From: Talaromyces rugulosus
Lineage: Eukaryota; Ascomycota; Eurotiomycetes; Eurotiales; Trichocomaceae
DNA: 64,000 nucleotides
NCBI RefSeq assembly: GCF_013368755.1
Contig: NC_049563.1
Location: 4,960,001 to 5,024,000, forward strand
Direction of reading: 5' to 3'
The notes under the pieces were generated by a model. The model ran no database searches and had not been told where the DNA came from. It worked only from the letters and a program-made list of their open reading frames with translations. Shown here in pieces: positions 25,108-39,115 of this stretch. A program made the position numbers and the translations under genes. How positions within the stretch are numbered: position 1 is the stretch's first letter; every line of letters begins with the position of its first letter.

Positions 25108-28100
25108 ATGGCGAGACGAAATAATTTGGACCGGACCCTGTTCGGTGGACGACAAGGCTCCGAAAGCTCTGCGAGTAGCTGGCATTCACAATCAACCGTA
25201 AAAGATGATCGGTCTGTATCGAGCTTGCCACGCAATGGATCTGCTGGGCCGAATAGGTAACGTGCTATACAGCCGCCCTTTTCCTTTGATTTTTAAAAAT
25301 CAAATACCTTTTCTTAGTTGATAGACGATACTGACAGACCTCGATAGGCCGGATCAAAAGCGACTGGCTAGTTCTCAGACTGCACCGGCGATATACGCCC
25401 CATCGCGCCCTGAGTCACCCTCGATTTCACCAACCGATCAACGCAAACCTGGCCTTCGGAGTCATCGTAAGAATCTCGCTCCTGTAGGATCTAATGACTA
25501 CCCCCCGCCAAACTCTCACCCCCCTCCGCCTCCGCCTACTTCTGGCTCATACCAACTTTCTTTGAATCCTATGGCCCACGATCCCTTCAACACAGGAACA
25601 TGGTCATCGTCGCCTTTACAAAACCAATCACCCAACCCGGAATCCGGCTCTTTCCTCCGCGACGCTTCTGAAACGGAGAGTTCTCCTCTGACCCCCATAT
25701 TTCGATCTACCAACGGAAACGCTTCGACCTTTGACATTCGTGACTTTGGTTACAGAGACGATAGACGGCATTCTGCTGCAAGTATAACGACAGCAAGCAG
25801 CAGCAATTCCAAATCGAGCCAAAACAACGGAATTCGCAAACACATGCACAGCTTGTTTGGCAGAGATCACAACCACGGCGAAAACGGCGGCTCGCGGAGC
25901 GATTCAGATCCCAGTTTTCATCAACAGCCCGGCTCTCGTGAGCATTTGGCCACTCGCAGTCGAGGCGATTCTGCAAGCTCGAGGCATCTGTCAGAACACA
26001 CCAGAACTCGAGCTGGCTCGCCGAGTGCTTCTCGACCTCGCACTCCTCTTCCTTCGAGCGATGTCGTTCCGTGGGTGTATCAGCAATTTAAGGTATGGAA
26101 TTCATCATTATAAGATTTATGCTGAAAAAAAAAACATTTAACATTTCTTTTCCCCTAGGATATTCCCCAATACGGCCAAGCCCCGGTTCGAAAACAACCC
26201 ATAGATCCCGACAGTCAACGTTATATGAACGGGTCCAGTCAACCAGATCGTAAAGAAGCACACAGGCTCTTTACAGGCCACCGGCAGTCTCGCAGCAAGG
26301 AAGGGAAACCTCCTTCCTCGGGTTCAGCCGAATCTGTTCCTAATCTTGCTCTCCCTGCCACCAACCACGGAAAAACCGACCCAACTTGGCGCCTTCGAGA
26401 CCCTGGCGGCCTGCTGACTTCAACTGCGATGAGCTCATCAAGCAATCTTGCGGGCCGTCCGAATAGCCCTACTCCAAGCGCGCGAAGTGCCATTTTCCCG
26501 CGAGAGATGAATGGTGGGCAAGATTCTCCCGGAATGCACCCAAAACATGGACATGGACTTCTTAGCAGGTTCCGTCGCCACAAGAGTCCGCACGATTCTC
26601 TGAGAAGCCAGCCCGGCTCTACCAAATCTCTCCACAACCCAACTAAAAAAGCGAAACGTAACGTATCTCCGCTTGGTAGAAATCGCCAAGGAAGCGTGGA
26701 TGGAAACGGTGCGACGCGACACAGCGACAGTCTCGATTATGACCGTAAGAAAAAAGGGCTGATTCATACGCCAAAGCTTTTTTATCCACGTGGCTCTGCC
26801 CAAGATACCTCTGCAAACAAATCCCCTCGACCAGAGGAACCGGGCATGTTCGAAATGAACCTCGATCTTAGAGATATGAGAGGAATCGTTAGTGAAGACA
26901 AGCCACCGCTTAATGAACCCGTCATTTTCGACGGCAACAGCACCAAGGAAGACCCAATCGCAAAAGATGATGCGCAAAAGGACAAATGGAACCCCCCTGA
27001 CAGCTGGGAAGTCAAGACAGGCAGTGACAAGGTTATCGACATGCTTCCTCACATCGACAATGAGGTCGATGGCGATGGGTACATTGACAGGGGGATGTAT
27101 TTTATCCGTGTTTTTCGCATTGACTCGACCTTTGCGACACTGTGTGCGCCCCTCACTGCTACAGTTTCACATATACTTGGCCTCCTTGGCAAAAAGTCGT
27201 TTCTGCAGGATGACTTGGTGAATTATCAGATTGTGATGCGGAGAAATGATTTATCGCGACAACTCGAACCTGGAGAACGTCCGATTCTCATACAAAAGAA
27301 GCTACTGGAGCAGGTCGGATATCAAGCTTCGGATCATATCGAAGATGTCGGACGTGACGACCACAGCTACATATGCCGATTTATTTTCTTACCTACTAAG
27401 CACAGTGGCTATGCAAGTCTTGATGTTGATCCTGGATTTAACAAGAACCAGAAGCATGTCCATGTTGACCTCCAAGGCCGCAGTTTGGTTACGATTCCGA
27501 TCACTCTGTACAGGAGGGCGTCAGAAATCATCACTTTGAATTTGTCGCGAAATATTTCTCTCAATGTCCCCGGAGACTTTATCACAAGCTGTCTGAACTT
27601 GCGTGAAATCAGGTTCACGGCTAACGAGGCCTGGCAACTGCCTCCTAGTTTTGGCAAGGCTACTCGCCTGACCAACCTCGATATTTCCAACAACCGCCTC
27701 GAGAAACTGGATCACACAGATCTGTCTGACTTGCGAGGTCTGGTCAGCTTTAAAATAGCCAACAACACATTATCGTCGCTCCCATCCTATTTCAGCAGAT
27801 ACACCTCCCTGCGGAATTTGACCTTGTCTTCGAACAACTTCGAGATATTCCCTGACATTCTCTGCGACCTTCCAAGCCTGGTCGATCTTGATATTAGTTT
27901 TAATAGTATTCGCGAGCTACCAAATATCGGCCGACTGAAGCACCTTGAGCGGCTTTGGGTGACTAATAATATGCTGACTGGTCCGCTGGATGAATCATTC
28001 CAGACCCTGAGGAGCATCAAAGAAGTTGATGCTCGGTTTAACGAGATTACAAATGTTGACAGCCTAATGCAACTCCCGCGATTGGAGCAGTTGTTACTCG

Positions 28101-31100
28101 GACATAACGCCATAACCAAGTTCAAAGGAACCTTCCCAAGGCTACGAACTTTGGTGCTGGACCATTGTCCGATCACCCAATTCGAGCTCGACGGACCTAT
28201 GAATACTCTCACTTATTTGAATCTAGCGTCAGGAAAGCTTGTTCAGCTCAAAGACTCTACTTTTGAAAATCTCCCACACCTGACAAAGTTGATCTTGGAC
28301 AAAAATCACTTTTCATCTCTGTCTCAGAATATCGGAAAGCTACGTCGCTTGGAGCACTTCAGCATGATCAAGAGTAAAATCTCAGCATTACCACCTACGA
28401 TTGGCTGTTTGACAGAACTAAAGTACCTCAATCTGCGGGAATGCAACTTGGATCGCCTACCATCAGAAATATGGTATTGCTTGAAGCTAGAGACACTGAA
28501 CGTGTCCTCCAACCTTCTTAAAAGCTTCCCCAAGCATACAGGCCAACCACCCTTGGCACCGGGCGAATACGTCTCAGCGTCACCAGCCACAACTCCTGGC
28601 CTGTCGAATACACCGAGCTATGAGAATATGAACTTTTCAGGTGAAGGACAGTCGCGTCGACCTAGCCAATCGTCAAACACACTGCTCAGTATGGGTAGTC
28701 CGCCGGGGGTCGGTCGTAATAACTCGACCACTTCCTACATTACTGGAGGTCGCAAGGAATCTACAGCTTCCCGAGCATACACTGAGGTCTCGACTTCCAC
28801 CCGCAAAGATTCTAATTTCTCACAGCGACTGTCATCTACATTTTCCGGCTCTTTGCGGGACTTATATTTGGCGGATAACTGCTTGGAAGACGACATCTTT
28901 GCCCAGCTGGCTTTCCTTCCAGAGCTACGAGTGCTCAACCTGTCTTACAATGCGTTGACAGAGATGCCCCAAGGACTTTTAAAGAGATGGCAATATTTGT
29001 CAGACCTTTTCCTCTCTGGAAACGAATTTGCCTCATTACCTTCTGACGACCTTGAAGAGACGAGTAACCTAAAGACACTACATATCAACGGAAATCGTTT
29101 CCAAGTCCTGCCGGCCGAACTGTGCAAGGTCAGCAAGCTCGCTGTTCTGGATGTTGGAAGTAACTCGCTTAAATACAACGTTTCTAACTGGCCATACGAC
29201 TGGAACTGGAACTGGAATCGGAATTTGAGGTATCTTAACTTTTCAGGCAATAAGCGCCTGGAGATTAAGCCCAATATCGCTTCTTTGGGCTCGTCGTCTG
29301 TCAATGGAACCGATTTGACCGGCTTCAATTCGCTAACACATTTGCGGGTTTTGGGCTTGATGGATGTTACTTTGACCATCAAGACAATCCCGGAAGAAAC
29401 CGAAGATCGTCGTGTTCGAACTTCAGCATCCCTCGCAGGGTTTCTGGAATATGGCATGGCGGATTTCTTAGGAAAGAATGAGCACCTGTCCATCATAGAT
29501 ATGATGGTTCCCCGACTGCGGTCAGATAATATGGAGACTCTTGTTGGCATGTTTGACGGTCAAAGCCAGTCGATTGGCGGCTCCAAGATTGCCAAATACC
29601 TGCATGAAAATTTCACCAACTGCTTTGTCGACGAGCTGAAGAAGTTATCATCTGATGATGAGACGCCGTTGGATGCTTTACGACGAGCCTTCCTCACCCT
29701 CAACAAAGATATGGCAGCAGCTGCGTACAAACCGGTCGACGATCGAGAGGTTCGTCAGCTTGGCCGATCATCGACTGCCGCAAAGCTGCTAAACCAAGAC
29801 GATATTAACTCTGGCGGTGTTGCTACTGTGCTGTATCTCAATGACATGGACTTGTATGTTGCCAATGTGGGTGACGCACAAGCCGTTCTAGTCAAAGCGG
29901 ATGGAACCCTCAGGACACTCACATTCAACCATGATCCAGCCCAACAAGACGAAAGGGCTCGCATCCGAGAAGCCGGCGGCTTTGTTTCGCGTAATGGGAA
30001 ACTGAACGACATCTTGCCGGTGTCTCGCGCATTCGGCTATTTCCCCTTGATGCCCTCTGTGATTGCAGCTCCTCACACTGCTCACCTTACCTTGACCGAG
30101 CAAGACGAAATGATTATTGTTGCCTCCAAGGAAGTCTGGGAATATGTCACCTTCGATCTGGCTGTTGATGTGGCTCGATCCGAGAGTAGAGACTTGATGG
30201 TCGCAGGTCAAAAAATCCGTGACCTTGCAATTGCATTCGGGGCTTCTAACAAGTTAATGGTAATGATACTTGGAATAAGTGGGCTGAAGACTCGTGGTGA
30301 AAGGTCCAAGTACCGACCCAACGTGGGCAACTATCCGTCAGAAGCTACTCTTACCTCAAAGCGACCTCGGAGACACCGTGATGCTATTGGGGACTCAAGA
30401 CTCGCTCGCTTCGATTATGTGGATGCTCCTATTGGCGAACTAGCCATCATATTTACCGACATTAAAAAATCCACCTCACTTTGGGAGACGTGTCCGGATG
30501 CCATGCGGTCTGCCATCCAAATTCACAACGAGGTGTTACGACGCCAATTGGGCATTGTTGGTGGTTACGAAGTGAAGACTGAAGGAGATGCATTCATGGT
30601 TGCATTTGCTACGCCTAGTGCCGCTCTTTTGTGGTGTTTCAACTGCCAAATGCAACTTTTGGAGGCTGAATGGCCCAAAGAAGTCCTGGAGCAACCGCAG
30701 TGTAAAGAGTATTACGATCAGGATGGAAATCTCATTTTCAGAGGTCTGTCGGTCCGAATGGGTACCCACTGGGGCGAGCCAGTCTGTGAAAAAGACCCCG
30801 TCACAAACCGTATGGATTATTTCGGTCCCATGGTGAACCGTGCCTCGCGTATCTCCGCTGTTGCCGATGGCGGTCAAGTTTTCGTGTCGTCAGATTTCAT
30901 GAGTGAGCTTGACCGGATACAACGGTATTATGCAGAGAACGAACGCTCTTCTTCAGTTGGTTCCGCTAGCGACTATGACGACCCGTTCCAAAACGTTCGT
31001 CGTGAGCTGCAGCAACTCAACATCCTGGGCTTTGAAGTTAAAGACCAAGGGGAGCGTAAACTCAAGGGACTTGAAAATCCGGAGCCTGTCTATCAAGTTT

Positions 31101-31724
31101 CTCCCACGGCTCTATCAGGCCGTCTTGTTGTCCAGGAGGGCATTGCTCCACCTGAAGAACGCAATCCTGTCACTTTGCAAGTCGGCTCCCAGCTTGATAT
31201 CGACCCGAACTTCCTCTGGGGACTCTGGGATGTCACACTTCGTCTCGAACGTCTCTGCAGTTGCTTGGAGGTGCCATCTGCCCAGTACCACAGCACCCCG
31301 GACGTTTCCTTGATGAACGCTATTCAGAATGGAGGAGGTGAAATGACGGATTCAGCGATTCTCGGTCTGCTTGATATCCAGATAACCAGGCTTGAGGTAT
31401 GGTTTTTGGAAATATTAACTATTGCTTTCAGCTCTTTACTAACATGCGTACCAGGGATCCGTAAACACTCTCGCGCTACGTCACATGTTGAATCCATTCA
31501 AACAGGGAGATACTTTGCAAGACCACGCCATGCCTATGGGAGACATTTTCGCGCATCTCCAGAGCCAGCTCGCAGAGTTCCAGGCGATCAAAGAATCACT
31601 CAGCCATACTAATGCCGTCCTTGTTCCTAACCCTAAAACTCACATTGGGCTGAGTTTCGAGACCCCGAGTGCTAGTAACAGTGTTGCTAGTTCGTCGGCG
31701 TCATCACGTGCGCGACTGACTTAG
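25108..31724 (+). CDS. cyaA: Adenylate cyclase (RA-LRR-PP2C-cyclase)
   Basis: Makes cAMP from ATP at the plasma membrane under Ras/G-protein control, feeding PKA. Exons 25108-25256, 25348-26092, 26159-31396 and 31455-31724 give 2133 aa, the usual size for filamentous fungi. Order: a Ser/Pro-rich disordered N-terminus (1 to about 590); a Ras-association domain (about 605-695, GMYFIRVFRIDSTFATLC); leucine-rich repeats (about 740-1345) interrupted by a Ser/Thr-rich insert around 1105-1185; a PP2C-like domain (about 1390-1670, DLYVANVGDAQAVLV); a class III cyclase domain (about 1718-1950, ELAIIFTDIKKSTSLWE with the metal-binding Asp, and MGTHWGEPVCEKD); and a C-terminal region containing KQGDTLQDHAMPMGDIF, a likely cyclase-associated-protein contact. 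The intron-1 acceptor at 25347 was preferred because the one 10 nt earlier gives a stop. Confidence 0.95.
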
Positions 31725-32721
31725 TCATTTGCAGCCACGGGGACTTGATAACCAACAACCTCTTAATTTGTTCTCTCCCACCGTTTGCAGTGGCCGGATT
31801 TACCTTAGGTGGGAATTACCCTAGGTGGGAGTAGTGCTATTCTTGTTTATCTTATTTTCATTACCCCCCCCCTTTTTTTTTCCCTTCTAGGTATCATTTG
31901 TTGTAGCTATGACAATAGCGGCTTTGCATGGCATTATGAGGGAACTAGCTTTTTGTGATGGGTTGTTTTTCATCTTTGGCTTTGTTGCATAGGGACTTCA
32001 CACCCTGGGATTTTGTACTTTTGGGCGCACGACTTTTTTTATTACTATTATCATTCTTCAACACGGTGGCGGTTTTTGGATACCAGCACTGAGATTTTGG
32101 GTGCCTTTTCCTTTATGGTGTCTATATTGATGATATATTCTATATTGAAAATAAATATGGGGATCTTACTTTTTGGACGTATGCGAGCCACTTGTAAATT
32201 ATAGATGGAGAAGATGCAGGATGTTGTGGCGGTGCAATTTTCGGTGGCGCGGGTGGCGTTGAAAGAAATCCACGTGACCTAGTTGCCTAAGATGTTGTTT
32301 ACTGGCGTCGTTTCCGCCCAGTTCTTGATTGCTCTTCCATCAACTACTTGCTGGATAGTATTCCATCCGTTTTTTTCTACGATTCTATATTGAAAACTTC
32401 GTTGCTATTTCTGACTAGACCATTCCGTGAACACTGTCCAGGTGTCGAGGTCTTATCACCCCGCTGTCGTTCGTCTGATAAACTAGAAGCCACCTTGTTG
32501 CCGGGGATACCGAGACCAACAAACTAATGTTTCCACATTAGCCCGAAGTTGTTTTTGGAAAGTCAACTTTTGCTGCAGTCTTTTTTCTTTTGCCTCTTGC
32601 ATTCTAGACCAATACCTCAAGCATCACTGATAGGTCTGTGCTGTTATCTGCCTTGCATAACGGCACACATACACACACACACACCTATCCTCTTCATTCA
32701 GCCACACAACGGTCATCCATC
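31725..32721. other. Intergenic: 3' flank of adenylate cyclase and upstream region of src1
   Basis: About 1 kb with pyrimidine tracts. CACGTGACC at 32271-32279 is an E-box-like site. A CA dinucleotide run at about 32663-32686 lies in the src1 leader. Confidence 0.5.
32663..32686. repeat. CA microsatellite in the src1 leader
   Basis: Runs of CACACA interrupted by one T, ending about 35 nt before the start codon at 32722. Confidence 0.7.
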
Positions 32722-35016
32722 ATGGCGTCCGCACTGGATGACTATGACTACCTGTCTTCTGGGTTTGATCTCAACTCGCTGACCGTGCCGCGCCTTCGAG
32801 CAATCCTCGTCAGCCATGATATTCCCTATCCCTCCTCGGCCAAGAAGGCCCAGCTCATCAAAATACTGGAGGACCAAGTGTTGCCCAGAGCAAGAAAACT
32901 GTTGCGCGAAAGAGAGGATGTGCGTCGGACAAGCGCGGGGATTACGGATATGAGTCATTGGTCCAACAACGGCGCACTCAACCACGACGACGACGAGGAT
33001 GGTCGTAGTTTTGGTGGTAGAGATTCTATGCCTCCGCCGCCAGCGACGCCGTCCTCGGTTTCCACGGCCACGGGCACCCGTCGAGGCCGGTCGCGTCAGA
33101 GTACCAGGGCGTCAACTGCCGATACAGAGGATAGTGCCGTTATTGCGGCAGCAACACCCAAACGCCGGGTGCGTTCCAGCAAGAGCGCTCGTGCTTCAGA
33201 TGCAGAAACCACAGATGACAATCACTACACTCCATCGATTGCCAGTACAACCCCGCAACGCCGGTCCACGACTGGTCGAAAACCGCGTCAAACTGAAGCA
33301 ATCCAATCCCTGGAGATAATCGAGCAGTCCCCGACTATCAAGACTGAGAGCCGCGCCAGCAGTATCTTTACCGACGATAACCCGTTTCAGAGCGCGAGCC
33401 CCCCAACTACTGAACAGACACCGAGAGCTCGTACCATCAGTGGGGAGCGGAAGCGAAAGAGCACGCCCCGTGTCTCTGCTGAAGGGGTTGAGCAACGACG
33501 CAGTCGGGTCTCGGGCATTCCTGTCGATTTCAAACGCGAATACGATACGACACCAAGGAAGTCAACCTTTGAATTCCCTCTCTCACGTCTTAGGACTCCG
33601 ACTCCTAAGATGGAAGAAGAGTCTGAGGAAGAGGAGGACCAAGAAGACGAGGCAGGCGAGGAATTCACACCAGACGAACAATTGGCTCTTGAGACTGCTG
33701 GGGCTCCACCTGGTCGGGTATTGACCAGACGCGGTCAAAAGGGTCTTTCATACAGGTTACCCTCGATAGTCCTGTTCCTGCTCTTAGCTGGGTTTGGGGC
33801 TTGGTGGCGTCAGGAGAAGATCGAAATAGGCTTCTGCGGAGTTGGAAAGCCTACATGGTCTCTTGCCGACACAAATGTGCCTGCGTGGGCAAATTTTCTA
33901 GAGCCGCAATGTGAGCCCTGCCCGCCACATGCCTTTTGCTATCCGAATTTCGAGGTGCAGTGCGAGAACGATTTTATCCTCAAGCATCACCCATTATCCC
34001 TCAATGGCTATATCCCTATACCACCTACGTGCGAACCTGATAGCGAGAAGTCCAGTCGGATCCTTTCCGTTGCCAACAAGGCAGTCGAAGAGCTGCGGCA
34101 ACGACGAGCCAAATATGAATGCGGAGACGGAGAGGAGACCAGCTCTCCATCCATTCCAGAGCCTGAATTGAAAGAGGCCGTGGCGAACCAGCGCCGTGTT
34201 AAAATGACTGATGCCGAATTCGATGACCTGTGGGCAGCAGCCATTGGTGAAATCATTGCTAGGGAGGAAGTTTCGATCAACGAAGGGTAAGTCCGGCCTT
34301 TTTTTTATATCTATTTTTTGATTTTGTATTTTTTTCAACTTTTTGTTGCACGGATACTTTTATATGGGTTCTGACAGTTGTCTGAACACTAACAGTGATC
34401 ACCTCACCTTAACAGACCTTCACACAATTCTTTCTCGTCCAGCTCACTTGCCCGACTCCCCATCGGCTGCGCCTTCCGCCGCCACCTCCGACTCTCTCTC
34501 GTCGCGTATAGACTCCCTATTTCAGCTATAGTGGTAGTTGTCGCAGGCCTAGCATACGTTCGAGCCCAGTTCCTCGCTCGCAGGTCGGATCTCGCTCGTG
34601 TCCCTGAACTCGTGGGAACGACCCTTGACCGCCTATCAACTCAAGCTGCTCTGTACGCCCGTGGCGAAGCCCCCGAGCCGTGGGTTTCCATCGGCCAGCT
34701 GCGAGACGATGTCCTGCGATCGGAACTGCGGGGCAGCCGTCGCGAAAGGTTGTGGAAGCGTGTACGTGCAGTAGTCGAGGGTAACGCCAATGTGCGAGCT
34801 GCAGTCCGTGAAGGCCGTGGCGGCGACGTTGCCCGTGTCTGGGAATGGATTGGCAGCATAGGCACTCACCTCGATGGACCTCGACGAGAGAGTGGACGAG
34901 TCCGATTTTCCTTGTCTCCCGGGAACGAGGTTACACCTGGCGGACCAGAAGACAACGGTGTCCTGCGCAGTCCTCGAGAATCACGAAAATGGGATGAGGG
35001 CCGCCCTATTTACTGA
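32722..35016 (+). CDS. src1: Inner nuclear membrane protein Src1/Heh1 (LEM-like)
   Basis: Predicted integral inner-nuclear-membrane protein that tethers chromatin and monitors pore assembly with ESCRT. Exons 32722-34286 and 34416-35016 give 721 aa. The N-terminus has a HeH/LEM-like helix pair (SLTVPRLRAILVSHDIPYPS). A long basic, Ser/Thr-rich nucleoplasmic segment with Arg/Lys clusters follows (likely nuclear import), then an acidic run (EEESEEEEDQEDEAGEE). Transmembrane helix 1 is LPSIVLFLLLAGFGAWW. The lumenal domain is Cys-rich (EPQCEPCPPHAFCYPNFEVQC). Helix 2 is ISAIVVVVAGLAYV, followed by the conserved MSC domain (RVPELVGTTLDRL, WVSIGQLRDDVLR, RRERLWKRV). The intron at 34287-34415 was placed by GTAAGT, CTTAACAG and the restored reading SSSLARLPIGC, which matches homologues. 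The upstream in-frame sequence lacks character, so the ATG at 32722 is preferred. Confidence 0.92.
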
Positions 35017-36759
35017 TTTTTCATTTGTATTTTATATTTTTCTTCACCCTTGCCCTTTTGAATTTTTTCGGACACTGTATATATTTACTCTTCGACGTAT
35101 ATTATGTTTACTTTTTTTTCGTTATTCCCCTTAATATTTGGGAGGTTTATCTACACATGCGGTTTCGGTGTTTACCATCACAGTTTGATCATCACAAGTT
35201 TAGGTTTAGGCAGGTTTCATTCTCTCTTTATCTGTTATGTTATTTTCCTGGTATGAATTGAAAATTGATGAATCTCAAACCCTTGTACTGTGTTTTCCGA
35301 GTACTTCCGAGAAATTATTCGAAATGGATTGGTTGGCTATAGCCTCAAAAGCATTGAAATGGCAGGCAGCGGAACGCGGTGATTATCAACTACGTGTAGT
35401 TCAACGTTTCCCCAATGTTGGCAAAGCATGAACAGTCTAGATTTGACCCCAGTTTATTCTTCCCCTTATGTATCCGTATATAGTACTAGTAATGTAGCAT
35501 TTTATAATTTTAAGTGCAAGCCTAAAATAATTACTGGCCAATAACCATTAAGGTCCATGCTAAATTAACATAAAACTAGCAGCTCGCTGTAATTGTCGGT
35601 TCATTTCTCGCTGCATTTGCAGTAAGCAGCATTAAAAAATGTAACTCTACTTTTTGCCCTGTTTTTTCACCTCTTTCTGTTTCTGGTAATGAAGGATCAT
35701 GTATATTACCATTATCCGGAGTTGAAATAGTCTCATTAATGGACGCTACAGTGACCGGCAGTTGCAGAAGAAGCGAAAAGAAAAGAAAGGAAAAGTGAAT
35801 GTAACATTCTGAGTTTGATATCAATCTACAATGTTTCGACTGCATGTCTTGGCCAACACACTGACCACGAGTATTGGGGTCAGGTGGAGTGCTTGTTTTA
35901 ATTTTTTTGAGGCAAAAAAACGTACATGGAATTCAGCGAAATAGAAATAATAATGACAGTCAGAAAAAATGCTTGAATGACCTATCAAAATAATGGCAAA
36001 GAATTTTGGGGTGACGCAACGCGCTTCAATGCTGTCAGCCGCGTCGCCCGTGTTAGCCTCCTGATTTAGTTGACTGATCCTCCATTCCCTGATCTACACC
36101 CCGCATCCCACTCTTCTCTCTGCATTTTTTTTTTTGAGTTTTGTTTTTTCCCCAGAAAATTCCAACGTGAAGGATGACTAGGGTCGCCACTAGCGGGTGT
36201 CATCTTTTGACTAGACCGCGTGAACGAGACTGGCCATACATCACAGTGTAACCAAGCCTTTGGAACTTCATGCATTGGCACAGCGCCCAAAAACCGGTAT
36301 TTAGTTTCCAATCAACAGCGTTGACTGAAGTCTTGGCAGTGTCATTATGCAGTTACATCTCGCTGCATTTGTTTCATCGACTGTCTGGTGCCTTTCGTCT
36401 TTGGTTTTGTACACCATTTCCGGTTCAACCGATTGTCAGTGGCAATCTGGCGGAATGGGGGGATTAATAACTTTGTCGTCTGACATGGCTTCCGCCTCAG
36501 GAACGCTCTTTTTTGGTTGGCCTGATCGGTAAATAATCGGGGCCTTCTTTGTCTCGATCAATAGCACGAGGACTCAAAGACCTCTAGCTGGTTATAGAGT
36601 TGCACCCCCATCAATCTCTAAATCCTACGGAAATTTTTCTATATATTCTTCGAGTCTGCCCAGTCTAGGATCTTCCCTGGAGTAGAGAGTGTCACAAATA
36701 TATTTATATCAAGCTACTATATACACCCTGGTTAACATTGAACTGTCGGTGCTGTCGAT
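35017..36759. other. Intergenic, AT-rich
   Basis: 1.7 kb between src1 and the GH71 gene. An 89-codon minus-strand ORF at 35579-35845 has a hydrophobic stretch but not at its N-terminus; I do not call it. Confidence 0.5.
36696..36710 (+). promoter_or_regulatory. TATA-like element of GH71 gene A
   Basis: AAATATATTTATATC lies 50-64 nt before the ATG at 36760, a plausible core promoter. Confidence 0.4.
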
Positions 36760-38539
36760 ATGAGGGCAACCCCTTTTCTTCTCACGGCCCTGTCCGGCCT
36801 CGCCTCGCTGGTCCAGGCGTATCCCAAGGAGGGCAGCACTCTCGCCAAGAGGGCTTCCAACTCAACAACAGACCGGCTAGTCTTTGCTCACTTCATGGTA
36901 AACTTATACCCACATAGACCATAACTACCGAATCAACCTTAGCTTACTCCGAGTAGATTGGCATTACCAGTAACCGCAACAGTGCCGATGACTACGATGA
37001 TGACATGAAGAACGCCAAAGCATACGGCATCGACGCCTTTGCCCTAAACATCGGCGTTGATCCGTACACTGACCAGCAGCTCGGCTACGCCTATGACTCG
37101 GCAGCCAAGAACGGAATGAACGTGTTCATCTCCTTTGACTTTAACTGGTGGAGCACCAGTCAGGCCAGCGAGATTGGACAGAAAATCGCCCAGTATGGGG
37201 TCAAGCCAGCCCAGCTCAAGGTTGATAACAAGACCTTTGTCTCGTCGTTTGCCGGTGACGGTCTCGACGTGGCTGCCATGCGCACTGCAGCTACGGGGAT
37301 GGAGTTGTTCTTTGCTCCCAATTTCCATCCTGAGCAGGGCACTGATCTGACTGAAGTCGATGGTCTGTTGAACTGGATGGCGTGGCCAAATGATGGCAAC
37401 AACAAGGCCCCGACTGCTGGCGCCAACGTTACTGTGCAGGCTGGTGATGACGCATACACCAAGGCCCTCGGTGACAAGGCTTATATTGCTCGTGGGTTTT
37501 TCTTTTCCCCTAACACTAAAGAAACCGACCAGCTAACACTTTTTTTTTCTTTTGTACAGCTGCCTCGGCCTGGTTCTCAACCCACTTCGGCCCCGAAGTG
37601 TCCTATAGCAAAAACTGGATCTTCCCCTCTGACAGCCTTTGGTTTGACCGCTGGCAAGAGTTGTTGACTCTGGGTCCTCGCTTTATTGAGATTGTCACCT
37701 GGAACGACTACGGCGAGTCTCACTATATCGGACCCCTAAACTCTCCTCACACCGACGACGGGGCATCGAAATGGGTCAATGATATGTAAGAACAAAAAAG
37801 CACTCTCATTCTGCAAAGACTAAAAACTTTCTTTCATTTCAGGCCCCACGACGGCTGGCTTGACATGGCCAAACCCTTCATCGCCGCCTTCAAGGACGGC
37901 GCCACCAGCGCCGACAGCTACATCACCGACGACGAACTGATCTACTGGTACCGCCCAACCCCGCGCGGCATCGACTGCGATTCCACAGATACATGCATGG
38001 TCACCGCCAACAACGACAGCGGCAATTACTTCATGGGGCGACCCAACGGATGGGAGGACATGCAGGATAGCGTCTTTGTTGTTTCGCTGTTCACAGACGA
38101 TGCCACCATCAAGGTCACCTCTGGCAACGGGACCGCGCAGACTATTGACGCAAAGGCAGGTGCCAGTATCCATCAAGTGCCCATGGGTGTTGGTGAGCAG
38201 AGCTTTACGGTTACGCGAAGTGGGACGACTGTGTTTAGCGGCAAGAGCTTGAAGCAGATTATCGACGGCTGTGTTTGTGGGTTATACAACTTTAACGCTT
38301 ACGGTAAACCTTACCCCCTTCCTCTTGATACTGAAAGAGACAAAAAAAAAAGGATAGCTGCTAATGCTTGCTGTATAGTGGGATCCCTCCCCGCCGGCCC
38401 AAGTGACCCTCTGCAATCCGCCGGTCTGCAGTCTCTTACTCAGGGATTGCATGTTTCAACATGCTCTGCCACGCCCTCGTTGGGAACAGCCCCTGCCTCG
38501 TCGACTCCGGCTGCAGTGGCCGCGAAGCCAACGAATTGA
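36760..38539 (+). CDS. GH71 alpha-1,3-glucanase (mutanase-type), copy A
   Basis: Endo-alpha-1,3-glucan hydrolase family acting on cell-wall alpha-glucan, predicted secreted. Exons 36760-36897, 36957-37491, 37560-37785, 37843-38303 and 38379-38539 give 506 aa. A signal peptide (MRATPFLLTALSGLASLVQA) and a Lys-Arg propeptide site (LAKRAS) open the protein. Family markers: RLVFAHFMIGITSNR, YGIDAFALNIG, NVFISFDFNWW, MAWPNDG, VTWNDYGESHYIGP and WYRPTPRG. The C-terminus (after about residue 330) is a beta-sandwich-like region with Ser/Ala/Thr-rich residues near the end. It has no carbohydrate-binding module such as CBM24 and no clear GPI signal. Introns have GT-AG ends, and donor CTC|GTGGGT is fixed by the conserved AYIAPASAWFSTHFG junction. 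The Glu/Asp residues in WNDYGES lie in the conserved core. Confidence 0.92.
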
Positions 38540-39115
38540 ATGCGTTAATCGGTACTCCTTATTGACTCTGCTCAAAGTCAAGCCGGATGGACCAGTTGAC
38601 AGGTCAACTAAGAGACAGTATATATCAATTGATGAGGCTATGTGCTTTCTGGAAAGCAAACAGAAAAAGAAACTATGAAATAGTAAATGTGACTGTATAA
38701 AATGAAGTGGTTTGTACATTGAAGTGCTTACTCTCTGTTCATGAATTACATGTAACTGCCAGTTGACATGTAGTTTGTAGTTTCTGGGTAGTAATTTTAG
38801 AACATCCATTGACTAATTGATTTGACATCAGACATCTTAAACTACATGGAACCTTGAATTAAATATCAATATAAACCATTCATTGTCATCTAGAAATTAC
38901 ATATCCATCAGGAATGAACAGCGAAAACCAAAACGCCAGCCCGCAACACATTTTGTGCTATAATGAAACCGAGACCCGCCTATAATGCCACCATATCCAC
39001 ATTTCATTCTGCAGGGTATTCAATGATGGGTCAATGTCACCATGCAACAAAACCACTATGGGTGAAAAAAAAACAATCAAGCAAAAGACAATAACTATCT
39101 AAATATGACGTGATC
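38540..39115. other. Intergenic, convergent 3' regions
   Basis: About 580 nt between the GH71 gene (plus) and the HECT ligase (minus). AT-rich, no gene seen. Confidence 0.6.

Noticed and set aside
26239..30877. Many 80-200-residue ORFs on both strands inside the adenylate cyclase gene
   Set aside because: They overlap an intact 2133-aa cyclase frame and lack protein character.
35579..35845. 89-residue minus-strand ORF with a hydrophobic segment
   Set aside because: The hydrophobic stretch is internal and not a signal peptide; surrounding DNA looks intergenic.
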